A DNA stretch of 64,000 nucleotides from Sulfopaludibacter sp963815475. GTDB taxonomy: Bacteria; Acidobacteriota; Terriglobia; Bryobacterales; Bryobacteraceae. A model generated the notes under the pieces. That model was not told where the DNA came from. It made no database searches and saw only the letters and a list, made by a program, of their open reading frames with translations. The stretch is taken from positions 5,084,001 through 5,148,000 of the forward strand of contig CAWFHD010000003.1 of assembly GCA_963815475.1 (NCBI GenBank). The letters run 5' to 3'. Below, piece after piece: positions 1 through 9,621 of this stretch (position 1 is the first letter of the stretch; each line of letters starts with the position of its first letter). Made by a program: the position numbers and the translations under genes.

Positions 1-1254
1 TCTCTGAGGCTGACGATCTGGTTCGGACCTGCTGTTTGCAGCGCGGGCATCAGGCCGAAAACCAGTCCCGTCAGGATCGAAACCGCAAAGGCGAACAACA
101 ACACTCCTGGACTGAAGGCGATCTCGCTTACACGCGGAAGTTCGGGCGGCGCCAAGCTCAAAAGCCATGTCTTCATGAACACAACGGCACACAAAACCAA
201 TCCGCCCGAGATCAGCGAGAGCAAGACATTCTCCGCGAGCAATTGCATGATCAGCCGCGTTCTTCCGGCGCCGAGGGCTCGCCGCACGGCTATTTCCCGT
301 TGACGGCCTGGCGAGCGGGCCAGCAGCAGATTCGCAAGATTCACGCAGGCGATCAGCAGAACGCACCCGACGGCTCCGAAGAGTACGAACAGCTCTGTCC
401 GCGTGTTACCGACCAGGTCTTCCTGCAGGGAAACCAAACGCAATCCCCATCGGGCGGGCGCTGATAGTCGTCAGAATATTGACTGCTCAATTGCGCCGTA
501 AATGCATCCAGGCGTGCTTGCGCCTGAGCGATGGTAAGGCCGGGCCGTAACCGCCCCATGGCTCCAGGAATCATTCTTAGAGATCTCTGCGCGGGCACGG
601 GCCACGGAGGCCCACTAAATCCTGCGCCGTCTACACATCTACGTCGCCGGCAAGCGACCGGCCGGGATGTCTGAACTCCGGCGGCATAACGCCTAGGACG
701 GTATAGAGGTCGCCATCGACGCGGATTTGCTTTCCAAGAGCCGTCGGATCCCCGCCGAACGTACGGCGCCAGAAAGCATCGCTGAGCACGACGCCTTCAA
801 CGAATCCCGGCTGCTCGTCGTTCACGGTGTAGACGCGGCCCAGCTCGGGCCGTGCCCCCAGCATCGTGAAATAATTGGTGCTCGTTGCGAGCAGTTCGAT
901 GCGCTCCGGTTTTTCGCCTCCTGTGAGATTCCCATCGGAGGGATATATGGCGGAGATGTTTTCGAAAACATCGGATCTGTCGCGCAGGTCCCATAGCTCC
1001 GGCGCCGAAATCCCAACGTCGCGGCTGTTCGAGCCGCGCAAGTCGTCGTAGATACGAACGAGCCGCTCGGGATGAGGGTACGGCAACGGACTCAGAAGGA
1101 CTGCCTGGACGGCTGTAAACACGGCCACGTTCGCGCCGATGCCGAGCGCCAAGGTCAGTATGGCCGCTGCCGCAAATCCGGGGCTTTGACGCAACCTGCG
1201 TGCCGCGTAGCAACAATCGTTTCCTACGTTCTCCAGCCAGCCTGAAGCGTCCAT
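1..1254 (-). pseudogene. ADOP-type (MacB-like) ABC permease, frameshifted and cut by the window edge
   Basis: The N-terminal 207 codons from ATG 1254 read as a MacB/FtsX-type permease of the acidobacterial duplicated orphan permease family. They have the RRLRQSPGFAAAAILTLALG membrane start followed by a MacB periplasmic-core region. In-frame TAG at 631-633 replaces an expected Trp, and a base is missing just after it. Similarity resumes in another frame (LRMIPGAMGRLRPGLT, 353-598). It shifts again near 430-470 into a third frame that encodes the FtsX membrane segments (RQREIAVRRALGAGRTRLI, then two hydrophobic helices) to position 1. At least one stop and two or three frameshifts are visible, so the copy is probably decaying unless the consensus is poor. 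Family members are about 800 residues with two FtsX domains. Only the first half lies in the window. No partner ATPase is seen here, as is usual for orphan permeases. Confidence 0.8.
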
Positions 1255-1371
1255 AGCTGATCTCCCTGAGTGCCTGGTGGCTACACGAAAATGTTAGCGA
1301 GCCGCACCGAAGGAGTACAGATACAGAAAGAAGAATTACAGACGGGTACAATTATGGTTTCCTGGGTGGGA

Positions 1372-2814
1372 TCAGCCCCGTGCCTGCCTCTCGCAAAGGC
1401 GGCCTAAGGTCATGAGCGCTCGATCGTGATTCTTCGTCCAGACGTGTCCGCAATTGAGGCGAATGTAGTTTTTGTATCGGCCCGTCGCGGAAAAGAGGGC
1501 TCCCGGCGAGATGCTGATGCGCTCCGTCAAGGCGGCCCGATGCAGTTTAAGAGCATCGAGTTTCCCTGACAGTTCAATCCATAACATGTGACCGCCCGCA
1601 GGCCGGCTGATGCGGGTGCCCGCCGGAAAATACTCTGCGACGGCCTGGCGCATGTTTTCCGCCTGGCAAGCGAGCGTCGCGCGCAACCGCCTCAAATGAC
1701 GGTCATAACTGCCAGACTCCAGAAACTCCGCCACCACCAACTGCTGCAGCGACGGGGCCGCCACGCTAGTGAACAGCTTTAGCCTCTCCACCTCTGCCCG
1801 GAACCGTCCTGCCAGCATCCAGCCGATACGGTATCCCGGCGATAGAGTTTTCGAAAACGACGAGCAGAGTAGAACGAGACCTTTACGATCAAACGACTTT
1901 GCCGTTAACGGACGGGCAGTATCATAGGCGAGGTCCCCATACGAATCCTCTTCTATGACCGCGACGTTTGCCCGGCTGGTCAAATCCACCAGGGCCCGCT
2001 TGAATTCGTCCGGCAGAACATATCCGAGAGGGTCATGGCAGTTGGTCATTGTGATGCACGCCTTGATTTTGTGCTTCCGAATGGCTCCCTCCAGGTGCTC
2101 CAGGTCCATCCCCTCCTTGGCGTGCGTGGGAATCTCGATGGTCTTCATGTTGAGAGACGCGACGCTCCCCAGAATCGCAAAGTACATCGGGCTCTCGACA
2201 GCAATCACATCACCGGGTTTTGCCACGGCGCGGAGACTCAGATTGATGGCCTCCAGGGCCCCGGCGGTGACGATGACGTCACGCGGCGCCACTTCGCAGC
2301 GGATGGCCAGGGAACGCCTGGCTATCTGCCGGCGGAGAGCCTCGACGCCTGGCGGTAAATCATAATGTGCACTGTGCGCCGGCAGCCTGCGCAGAATTCC
2401 TCGCGCGATCAGATTCAGCCTGCGGTTCGGAAACAGCTCCGCGCTCGCGCTTCCCGTGCTGAACGGAACAAATGCCGGATCGCCGGCTGACCGGATAATC
2501 TCTTCCAGTGCGGCGTTGGGTCCCATGGCGGTGGGCTGGCCTTGGACCATCTCGGCCTGCGGCTCGGGGATCAGTTTTGCATAAGGCGTGCGGATGTAAA
2601 AACCCGACTGAGGTCGCGCTTCCAGATAGCCGCGATTCTCCAGCCACACGTAGGCTTGCAGCGCAGTCGAGAGGCTTACGCCCTGTTCGTGGCTGAGCTT
2701 ACGGAGTGATGGCACACGATCCCCCGGCCTGAGAACGCCGGTAGCTACCTGGCGAGTGAACGTTTCGGCGATCCTGACGTAGAGCGGCGCGTTACTTCGC
2801 TCTCGACCCGGCAT
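1372..2814 (-). CDS. MocR/PdxR-type GntR regulator with aminotransferase domain
   Basis: This 480-residue protein has an N-terminal GntR winged helix (about residues 8-75, with PGDRVPSLRKLSHEQGVS then TALQAYVWLENRGYL). A linker leads to a fold-type I aminotransferase domain (about 110-475). The PLP lysine is visible in SSFSKTLSPGYRIGW, and the cofactor-binding Asp/Tyr region in VIEEDSYGDLAYD. MocR proteins use PLP or an amino acid as effector and usually control vitamin B6, GABA or taurine genes. They often regulate a divergent neighbour, but here the upstream gene is on the same strand, so the target is not evident. The start has only weak ribosome-binding context. The domain assignment is secure; the regulon is unknown. 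Confidence 0.9.
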   Translation of the reverse strand: MPGRERSNAPLYVRIAETFTRQVATGVLRPGDRVPSLRKLSHEQGVSLSTALQAYVWLENRGYLEARPQSGFYIRTPYAKLIPEPQAEMVQGQPTAMGPNAALEEIIRSAGDPAFVPFSTGSASAELFPNRRLNLIARGILRRLPAHSAHYDLPPGVEALRRQIARRSLAIRCEVAPRDVIVTAGALEAINLSLRAVAKPGDVIAVESPMYFAILGSVASLNMKTIEIPTHAKEGMDLEHLEGAIRKHKIKACITMTNCHDPLGYVLPDEFKRALVDLTSRANVAVIEEDSYGDLAYDTARPLTAKSFDRKGLVLLCSSFSKTLSPGYRIGWMLAGRFRAEVERLKLFTSVAAPSLQQLVVAEFLESGSYDRHLRRLRATLACQAENMRQAVAEYFPAGTRISRPAGGHMLWIELSGKLDALKLHRAALTERISISPGALFSATGRYKNYIRLNCGHVWTKNHDRALMTLGRLCERQARG

Positions 2815-3205
2815 GGCTCATCAAGCATAACAGAAGTGTGCAGTACAACTGTTATGGTAATAATCTCCATGTTCTGACACTGTACTTAAAGGTCGGCCTG
2901 CACATATTCTGTGCGTGTGTGGACAAACCCCGTGTGGTCAAAGTATCAAGCAACTCGGGAGTAAAACTTGAAGAGGGAGCGGCAGGGCCATTGTGGTAAC
3001 GGGGCGATTTGCCAACAGCACCAGGGCAGTTTTTCTACAACCGCCTGAATGAAGTTCTCGACAGGCTGGATTCGACCGGTTTCCGAAATGAAAAAGAGCC
3101 GTCGCGAAGTCCCCAAACTTGGAGAAGTCGTAACGGCTCTTGGGGTGCAAACTGGCGCCATCGAAGCACGGAGCTGCCGGGGAAGGCGGCTCCGCGATGG
3201 ATTGG
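2815..3205. other. Intergenic region with one inverted repeat
   Basis: No convincing gene is seen. The 9-base arms AAGAGCCGT (3094-3102) and ACGGCTCTT (3133-3141) form a perfect inverted repeat with a 30-base spacer. They lie about 65 bases downstream of the DUF11 gene stop, so they could end its transcript, but there is no U-tract. The MocR promoter should lie near 2820-2900, where AT-rich sequence (ttatggtaataatctcc) occurs. No box is assigned. Confidence 0.35.
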
Positions 3206-4666
3206 TTACGGCAGGGCTCCGGAGTAGACTCTGGGCACGAACGTGATGGGCGCGCCAGTCGGATTTAGGAAGCATAGCGATGCGATCGCCTGTTCGCCCG
3301 GCGGAAGGCTGCTGGGCTGCGCAATCACATACGGATTGCCTCCAAGCGTTCCGGCGGGATTCTCGAGTGTCGCATTCGACGAGACATTCGTGAGCACGAC
3401 CTCGATCGGCCCGGCGAAAGTGGTGGCACGGGTCGTCCGATCTGGCGGCGTGCTGGGATTCATCAAGGTGATCCGCGTGCACGAGTTCGGATTACGCGAG
3501 TTGCGATCAAGCGAGAACGGATCGACCCCGATGATCACCTGCGAAGTGATGTTCGTCGCTCCCACGTAAATACTCGCCGTTGCCGGAGGCCCCGTGACGC
3601 CCTCGTTCGAGGTCACGGTGCTGGTGACGTTGTTCTGCTTGCCTACGGCGGCGCCGGTGACGTTTACAGCGAACGTACAGGATGCTCCCGCGGCCAAGGT
3701 CGCGCCAGTGAGTATGATGGCGCCCCCGCCTGCCGTTGCGGTGATGGTTCCGCCGCCGCAAGAACCGGTCGTGCCATTGGGAGTTGCCACTTGAAGACCC
3801 CCTGGTAAGGTGTCGGTAAACTGGAGGCCGGTCAACTGAAAGGGATTCGGGTTGGCTACGGTGAGCGTAAGGCTGGTCGAGCCGCCTACGGGGATCGCCA
3901 GTTCCCCAAACGTCTTGGTCAAGTTGGGCGCCGTGCCAACCAATAAGGATGCCGTCGCAGTGCCGCCGTTACCCGCGTTGGCGGTCGTGACCTGCGCCGA
4001 GTTGTTAAGTCTTCCTTCGATGGTCCCGACGACATTCACCGAGAATGTGCACGTGGCGCCCGGTGCGAGCGTCGCACCGCTCAGGCCCACCGAGGACGAT
4101 CCGACGGTCGCTGTGATCGAGCCTCCCCCACAGGAACCCGTCAGTCCGTTGGGGGTGGCTACGATTAGGCCCGTAGGAAACGCATCCGTGAAGGCAACAC
4201 CCATCATAGTCAGGGGAGTTGGATTCGAGATGTTGAAACCGAGAGTGCTTGTTCCATTGAGGAGAATTGTCGGGGGCACAAAGGACTTCGTGAAGATGGG
4301 GACCAGCGCTATTGTCAACCGCACACCCGACCCGTTGGGAAAACTTCCCTCGTGGAGGAAATTCACGCCGAAGTTGGAATCAATCGAAGTTCCGTTACTG
4401 TATAGTATGGAGAATTGGGCAGCAGTGGTGTTGGGGCTGAGGATTTGGATTTGCGTGGGGACGCTTCCGGAAGTGGGCGTGGTGACTACGACGTTTGGAT
4501 CGGGTAGATTGATCGTAGTGTTGGCCGTTACGAAAGCCATGGCAGTGTACGTCAACTGCGTTGCGGGTTCACCAAACAGGGCGGGTGCGGAATAGGTATA
4601 CTGCACAGCCCCTTGCACACCCGTGGTGGAAATCAGAAACAGAGAGATTCCAAGAAATGTACGCAC
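3206..4666 (-). CDS. Secreted DUF11-type repeat surface protein
   Basis: This is an exported, probably cell-surface protein of about 486 residues. GTG 4666 is preferred over an upstream in-frame ATG (4711) because AAAGGTG lies 8 bases before it and the hydrophobic signal peptide (RTFLGISLFLISTTGVQGA) then begins at once. The mature part has two or more DUF11/conserved-repeat units sharing the pattern PNGxTGSCGGGxITAT and TLAxGAxCTFxVNV. The paired cysteines in each unit could form disulfides. The C-terminal ~110 residues are non-repetitive and contain a CTRITLMNPS segment. There is no sortase or PEP-CTERM anchor. Related repeats occur in many acidobacterial adhesin-like proteins of unknown ligand. 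Genes on both sides appear unrelated. Confidence 0.8.
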   Translation of the reverse strand: MRTFLGISLFLISTTGVQGAVQYTYSAPALFGEPATQLTYTAMAFVTANTTINLPDPNVVVTTPTSGSVPTQIQILSPNTTAAQFSILYSNGTSIDSNFGVNFLHEGSFPNGSGVRLTIALVPIFTKSFVPPTILLNGTSTLGFNISNPTPLTMMGVAFTDAFPTGLIVATPNGLTGSCGGGSITATVGSSSVGLSGATLAPGATCTFSVNVVGTIEGRLNNSAQVTTANAGNGGTATASLLVGTAPNLTKTFGELAIPVGGSTSLTLTVANPNPFQLTGLQFTDTLPGGLQVATPNGTTGSCGGGTITATAGGGAIILTGATLAAGASCTFAVNVTGAAVGKQNNVTSTVTSNEGVTGPPATASIYVGATNITSQVIIGVDPFSLDRNSRNPNSCTRITLMNPSTPPDRTTRATTFAGPIEVVLTNVSSNATLENPAGTLGGNPYVIAQPSSLPPGEQAIASLCFLNPTGAPITFVPRVYSGALP

Positions 4667-5550
4667 GTTTTTTTCACCTTTCGCGTTCCGGGGGTTCGGT
4701 GGGCCTAGCATCGTCTCTGAGCACGAATTTACTCAGTGATTTAGCTGTTGTGACAATGTCAGTATCTACAGGTTGCCGTGTTGCCGGCGGTAGAGGCGCA
4801 ATTGGCCGCGATGCCCATTACGCTGACACGATAACTGCGCCTGCGGATGAGACTGCGAGCAGCAGTCCGGAAACGAGACGGAGTAAGGAAAGCAATCGTC
4901 TGGGCCAGCCCGATCTTTTTAGGATTATCTCGTTGGGCCGGGACCCGGAGCGGGTAAACCTCGCCTCGTCACCTTGCGCTTTCTGATTCAATGCTTATTG
5001 TTAAGAAAGCCTATCTGGTTGTGATCCTTCATGCAATAGTCCAAAGGACGTAAGCCAGGGGCTTAGAACTGCGCCGGCGTCGGCAACGCTCCGAAGCCTC
5101 GCAGCGTGTGCGGCCCGATGGACATGCCGTGGTCCCACCAGCGGATCGCTCCTTACGCTTCAGATGGCGGATGCCTGACAAGGCGTCAGGATCAATCCCG
5201 AAGTGATTCCCAAGCTCTTCATCGCCATCACCAGCGTCTCGGGCGGGCGAAGGAAAAGCGTCCGGCGGAACGTTCGTATCCGGGGTCAAGAGGAAGCACA
5301 TCCGATTACAAAACTGGAGATTTGTAGCGCCTCAGTGACTGTAAATCGGGTCAGAGTTGGCACGTAATCTAGCGAGCGCTGAAGCATCGGCCTTTCCCAA
5401 ATGTGCGTTTCATAATACCCCCCTGTCCTTCTGGCGTTATAATCTCCGCTGATAGCAACAGACGACTGCGATGAAACGAACCAACCAAGGGTTTCACCAT
5501 AGTTCATCGCCACCCAGATCAGCATTTCTGCTGTAACGAAAGGAAACGCC
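4667..5550. other. Long gap without a recognisable intact gene
   Basis: I see no intact gene. On the minus strand at about 5065-5145 a short frame reads IRWWDHGMSIGPHTLRG and then GALPTPAQF followed by a stop. It resembles the tail of a degraded coding sequence I cannot identify, and the other frames upstream are broken. The last 15 bases hold the AAAGGA ribosome-binding site (about 5538-5543) of the peroxidase gene. Confidence 0.3.
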
Positions 5551-7443
5551 GTGGTAGACAAACATTGCCCCATCCGAGAGACGCCGCCCCCACCCGAGAT
5601 CGCTGCCCACACCCCGGACCCGTCCAGACAAACCGTCTTCCCGGAACCTGTCATCCGAGTGACCAATATCCAGGGCGCCATCCTGCCTGGGTTTAGCAAG
5701 AGCCATCGCATCCTCATGTTTCTACGCGTCCATCGCAAGGAGCACACTGCGCCTGCGAGTTTCCGCAAATGGCTGAAAGGGCAACTCCGCTTCATCGCCA
5801 CCGCCGACGAAGTCCTGGCGTTCAACAAATTGTTCAAGGCCACGCGCGTCCGCCGTCAGCGTGAAGGGGCCGTGAAGTCCACCTGGATGGGAATTTCCCT
5901 ATCCTTCGATCTTCTTCGCAGCCTCAACAAAGACGCCGATCAATTTACCGATGCCGCTTTCCGTCAGGGGCTCTCCGGCCGTTCTCCCGATCTCGGCGAC
6001 CCCATCACAGGCCCGTTCAGCGCCGCCAACTGGTTGATCGGCGGTCCCTCGAATCAAGCCGACGTGGTCGTGATCATCGAAGCCGACGACCGCGCCGACA
6101 TGTTGGACGAATTCCTCCGTGTTCAGGAAACCATCGTTACGGCCAATCTCGAAGGCTCAGCCCACGACGATAGCCGCATCGACATTCTCTTTGTCGATGA
6201 AGGAGCCAATCTGCCCGGTGGGCTCGCCGGGCACGAGCACTTCGGATTCCTCGACGGTGTTTCCCAACCCGGTCTGCGCGGCCTCCTCTCCAAGGACCCC
6301 ACCGACGTTCTGACGCTGCGCCAGAATCCCGGTAAGCGCGATCAGCCCGAAGATCCCACCAAACCCGCGAGCAAGGACAACAAGATTCAGCCCGCCCAGG
6401 GCAAGCCCGGCCAGGACCTTCTTTATCCCGGCGAGTTCATCTTCGGCTATCCGCGCCAGATTCCCACCGAAGACGAAAAGGCCGATGGCCTCAACCCGAA
6501 TCCTGGTCCCGACTCCCTTCTCGGCATCGACGGAAAGAAGCGCGCCGCACCCGATTGGGCCAGGGATGGATCGTTCCTCGTCTTCCGTCGGCTGCGCCAG
6601 GATGTCGGCGGCCTCCATCAATTTCTGCACGATGCCGCACAGCAACTCAAAATCCCGGACTCCCCAGAGGCCAGCGGCGCGCAATTGGTCGGATCGAAAA
6701 TGGTCGGACGCTGGCCCAGCGGCGCGCCCATCCAGCGCACGCCCGGCGACGACAACGTCGATCTGGCAAATGACGACTGCCGCAATAACAATTTCGAATT
6801 CCAGGGAGACACCGAGCCCATCAAACCCGGACCGGGCGACCCCTCCGCTTGCAGCGATCGCTCTCCAAAATTGCAGTCGAAAGCCGATCCCGATGGCGCG
6901 CGCTGCCCGTTCACCGCGCACATTCGCAAGGCCTACCCCCGCGACGACGGCCCGCGCGATCCGAAAAAGCCGCCTGTCTCCGATCCCCAACTTGGCGAGG
7001 CCGCGACCCAGACTCATCGCCTCCTCCGCCGCGGTCTTCCCTACGGTCCCGTCTCCGCGTCAACTCCCGCGGCTCCCGTCTTCGACGACGTCGATCGCGG
7101 CCTGCAGTTCATCGCCTTCCAGACGTCCATCGAAAATCAATTCGAGTTCGTCGTCAAGAACTGGGTGAACGCCGCCGGCTTCAAAGAAGCCTTTAACCCG
7201 AAGCCCGATGGAACCCCCGGGAATCAGGGCGGCGGTCACGATCCGATTATCGGACAGAACGGCCAGGCCGGCGAAGACCGCGTCCGCAAGTTCACCGTGA
7301 CCATTCCCGATCCCACCGCGCCCGATGATTCATCCAAGGTGAAAGCAGTCCAGCTCAGCGCTGACAAAGACTGGGTCTCCCCCGTCGGCGGCGGCTACTT
7401 CTTCACTCCGTCGCTGGAAGCGATCGAAAAGCACTTAACGTAG
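5551..7443 (+). CDS. DyP-type heme peroxidase
   Basis: This 630-residue protein belongs to the dye-decolorizing peroxidase family, which oxidises aromatic or other substrates with H2O2. The family GxxDG motif is present as GFLDG, with catalytic Asp at about residue 235 (HEHFGFLDGVSQPG). The proximal heme ligand is His at about 457 in CPFTAHIRKAYPR. The RRGLPYGP and FIAFQTSIENQFEFV segments match the C-terminal heme-binding half. It is longer than typical 300-500-residue members, with insertions after the GFLDG motif and around residues 400-450. No signal peptide is seen, so a cytoplasmic or encapsulated location is likely. GTG 5551 is chosen because AAAGGA precedes it by 7 bases. It heads a plus-strand cluster with an unknown protein and a flavoenzyme, which suggests it uses peroxide generated by, or acts on, the same pathway. 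Confidence 0.9.
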   Translation: MVDKHCPIRETPPPPEIAAHTPDPSRQTVFPEPVIRVTNIQGAILPGFSKSHRILMFLRVHRKEHTAPASFRKWLKGQLRFIATADEVLAFNKLFKATRVRRQREGAVKSTWMGISLSFDLLRSLNKDADQFTDAAFRQGLSGRSPDLGDPITGPFSAANWLIGGPSNQADVVVIIEADDRADMLDEFLRVQETIVTANLEGSAHDDSRIDILFVDEGANLPGGLAGHEHFGFLDGVSQPGLRGLLSKDPTDVLTLRQNPGKRDQPEDPTKPASKDNKIQPAQGKPGQDLLYPGEFIFGYPRQIPTEDEKADGLNPNPGPDSLLGIDGKKRAAPDWARDGSFLVFRRLRQDVGGLHQFLHDAAQQLKIPDSPEASGAQLVGSKMVGRWPSGAPIQRTPGDDNVDLANDDCRNNNFEFQGDTEPIKPGPGDPSACSDRSPKLQSKADPDGARCPFTAHIRKAYPRDDGPRDPKKPPVSDPQLGEAATQTHRLLRRGLPYGPVSASTPAAPVFDDVDRGLQFIAFQTSIENQFEFVVKNWVNAAGFKEAFNPKPDGTPGNQGGGHDPIIGQNGQAGEDRVRKFTVTIPDPTAPDDSSKVKAVQLSADKDWVSPVGGGYFFTPSLEAIEKHLT

Positions 7444-7511
7444 ATTCGGCAAAATGGGGACCGGCTTCGCTGTCCCCATGGCGCATTCCCGAAGGCGGAT
7501 ACCGGAACGTA

Positions 7512-7833
7512 GTGCCCGGCGTTGAGAAACTGCTCGATGCTTTCAACGCTCTCTTCTCGCGCCTGCTCGACTCATGAGCTCAACGAAGCCCGCACTGATT
7601 TCGACGTTGAAGACACCATCCGCACCGGCCAGAGCGGCGTCGTCGGCTGGATCTCCAAATCGGGCGAAGAAGTCGACGACGCCCCCATTCGCACCGCCAC
7701 CGGTCTCTAACTCAATGTTCAAGGAAGTCCCGCTCACCGCCGGCGATACCGTGCCTGTACAATTCATGTATTCCAACGCGTCCATGGACCCGAAGGCCCC
7801 ATCCCGCAGCCCAATTAAGACTGGAGAAACATC
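7512..7833 (+). pseudogene. Small broken reading frame between peroxidase and unknown gene
   Basis: Three consecutive frames join into one plausible ~105-residue product. 7512 onward gives VPGVEKLLDAFNALFSRLLD, ending at a TGA. The next frame gives DVEDTIRTGQSGVVGWISKS and ends ATGL-stop. A third gives NSMFKEVPLTAGDTVPVQF and ASMDPKAP. Codon third positions stay GC-rich in each segment, as in real genes here, and both shifts are in the same direction. I do not recognise the product. Either a small cluster gene has decayed or the consensus has indels. Confidence 0.4.
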
Positions 7834-9621
7834 ATGCCCCTATTCGATGACTTGCGCGCCGTAATCCAGCGCCTCGCGCCGCGTGGCTGGAATGCTCTGA
7901 TGGCGCAGCACGGCCTCCATCTCGACGCCCCGGATCTCGCTGTCGAGCTGCGTCGCCCCTTGGTCGATTCAAACGGAAAATCCACCGTCGATCGCACCAT
8001 CGCCGGATTCGAAGATTTCTCGCCACAAGGAACCGCCGCCATCGAGCCGGCTGATCCGGCGCGCAGCCTGCTCTATCATGCCTTCGCCAGCCCCAACGTC
8101 TACGCCACGCCTCCCACCACCAGGACCGACGATGACTTTCCGACCCTCATCGAGCTCGACGTCGTCGAAAACTACATCTACAGCATCGCCAACAAAAAAA
8201 TAGCTGATCTCGGCGATGTCGTGATCGCCGTCTTCGCTTACCAATACCGTCCGGGCAGCGAAAGTGTTCATGCACAGCACGCCGACATTGCATACTCGCG
8301 CACTGGCGTTGCCCGCGCCGGCACCGTGCCCATGCACTACGACCCGTTGCGCCGCAGCTTTTGGCCTGCGCCGCAGGGCGGGGCCCCGGGTGTTGCGATT
8401 ATGCCCGCACGCTACGGCGCATTCCTCGCCCAGCGCCGCAAACTCACCGCGAAGGATGCCGTGATGCATCCGGCCGCTGGACCGCTGGCCGGCGATAAGG
8501 CCGCCATTTTCCTGATCCCCGTCCACAAGCTGTTCCCCGGTACCGAGTGCCTGCAGGGACAGAACGTCCAGCTCTCGTTTCTCGAGTATCACCGCAGCGA
8601 AAAGCTGCGCAAGATCCACCAGCTCCCACCCGCTCGCGGAGGGGTGCCTGGGGCGCCTGGCTTCAATATCAATCAGCCTCCGTTCGTGCGCGAATCGGCT
8701 GAGTTGGTGACTCTGCAGCCGTCCGGCGCCGCGACCCTCGTCGTCCCCATCGTCACTCCCGCGCTTGCCGAGCCCAAACAACAGACGAACAGCGTCTCCG
8801 GCAAGGTCGAGTTCGTCCGCTTCCGCGTGCCGCCCGCCACTGCCAACAATCGCTTTCCCGATTTCTCGTCCTTCCAGATCGAGGCTTCCAACGCCGGCCG
8901 TGCCGCGCCGGAATACGCGCACATTCGATTTCATGTGCGCCCCAACGGCCAGCTGTTCGACGTCAACAGCCTTGCTATGCCGGCCTACATGACCGTCTTG
9001 CAGACAGCAAACTTCTCCGGCGTCCCCGGCGTCGAAGATGGCCCGCTCGAAGCCGCCCACATGGTCGATAATTCCTGCGAAGGCGCCGTCGCCGCTCGGG
9101 TTTCGCTCACCGCGCCCTTGCCTGCCTTCGCGGCGCTCTCCTTCGTCAGCGCGCCCGACTTCCTTCCGCTCGTCGCGCAGATCGACGTCCAGCGCTGGGC
9201 CGAAAAGCGGGGCCTCACTGGAGATGGCTTCTTCTCCCAGGGTGGCCCCGAGCCTCTCTGTTACGGCCGCAATACCAGCCCGGACCCGACCCTCCCCGAC
9301 CCCGCTACTCATACCGGCGCCGCCTTTAACCGCGCAGAGGCCGCCAACGCGACCATTACCGCGCTACTAAGCCAGGCCGCTCGCGGAACTCCCGCCGTCC
9401 CTCCCGTCAGGAATAGCGCCGCCACTACGTGGCTCACCGATGCCGCCGCCGACGTCTTCGAGCCCGGCTGGGACACGTCCACGTTCAGCGACAGCATCGG
9501 AGACTTCTACGTCAACTACGGACTCGGCAGTCCCTTCCCCGAAGACGCCAAGCTCTGCGCCGCGCTCAACTCGTTCTGGCCCGCGGCGCCCCCGATACCT
9601 GCCGCACCTTCGGCCAGATGA
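7834..9621 (+). CDS. Large unrecognised protein of the peroxidase cluster (N-terminal part)
   Basis: This 595-residue soluble protein has no signal peptide or membrane segment, and I do not recognise it. Visible landmarks are an N-terminal FDDLRAVIQRLAPRGW helix, FEDFSPQG, SLLYHAFASPNVY, and a central segment with clustered His/Cys (IPVHKLFPGTECLQGQ, LEYHRSEKLRKIHQLP). A later block contains YAHIRFHVRPNGQLFDVNS. Near the end FYVNYGLGSPFPEDAKLCAA leads to LNSFWPAA, where the frame appears to break. The last 12 codons here include rare ATA and AGA, whereas the neighbouring frame has typical codons and continues into the next feature. The ribosome-binding site is GGAGAAAC before ATG 7834. The gene and the following one are probably halves of a single ~780-residue protein. 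The flavoenzyme downstream raises the possibility that this is its modified protein substrate, which is inference only. Confidence 0.6.
   Translation: MPLFDDLRAVIQRLAPRGWNALMAQHGLHLDAPDLAVELRRPLVDSNGKSTVDRTIAGFEDFSPQGTAAIEPADPARSLLYHAFASPNVYATPPTTRTDDDFPTLIELDVVENYIYSIANKKIADLGDVVIAVFAYQYRPGSESVHAQHADIAYSRTGVARAGTVPMHYDPLRRSFWPAPQGGAPGVAIMPARYGAFLAQRRKLTAKDAVMHPAAGPLAGDKAAIFLIPVHKLFPGTECLQGQNVQLSFLEYHRSEKLRKIHQLPPARGGVPGAPGFNINQPPFVRESAELVTLQPSGAATLVVPIVTPALAEPKQQTNSVSGKVEFVRFRVPPATANNRFPDFSSFQIEASNAGRAAPEYAHIRFHVRPNGQLFDVNSLAMPAYMTVLQTANFSGVPGVEDGPLEAAHMVDNSCEGAVAARVSLTAPLPAFAALSFVSAPDFLPLVAQIDVQRWAEKRGLTGDGFFSQGGPEPLCYGRNTSPDPTLPDPATHTGAAFNRAEAANATITALLSQAARGTPAVPPVRNSAATTWLTDAAADVFEPGWDTSTFSDSIGDFYVNYGLGSPFPEDAKLCAALNSFWPAAPPIPAAPSAR

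Noticed and set aside
3852..4595. Plus-strand open frame inside the DUF11 gene
   Set aside because: Antisense to a protein with signal peptide and repeats; no domain or ribosome-binding site of its own.
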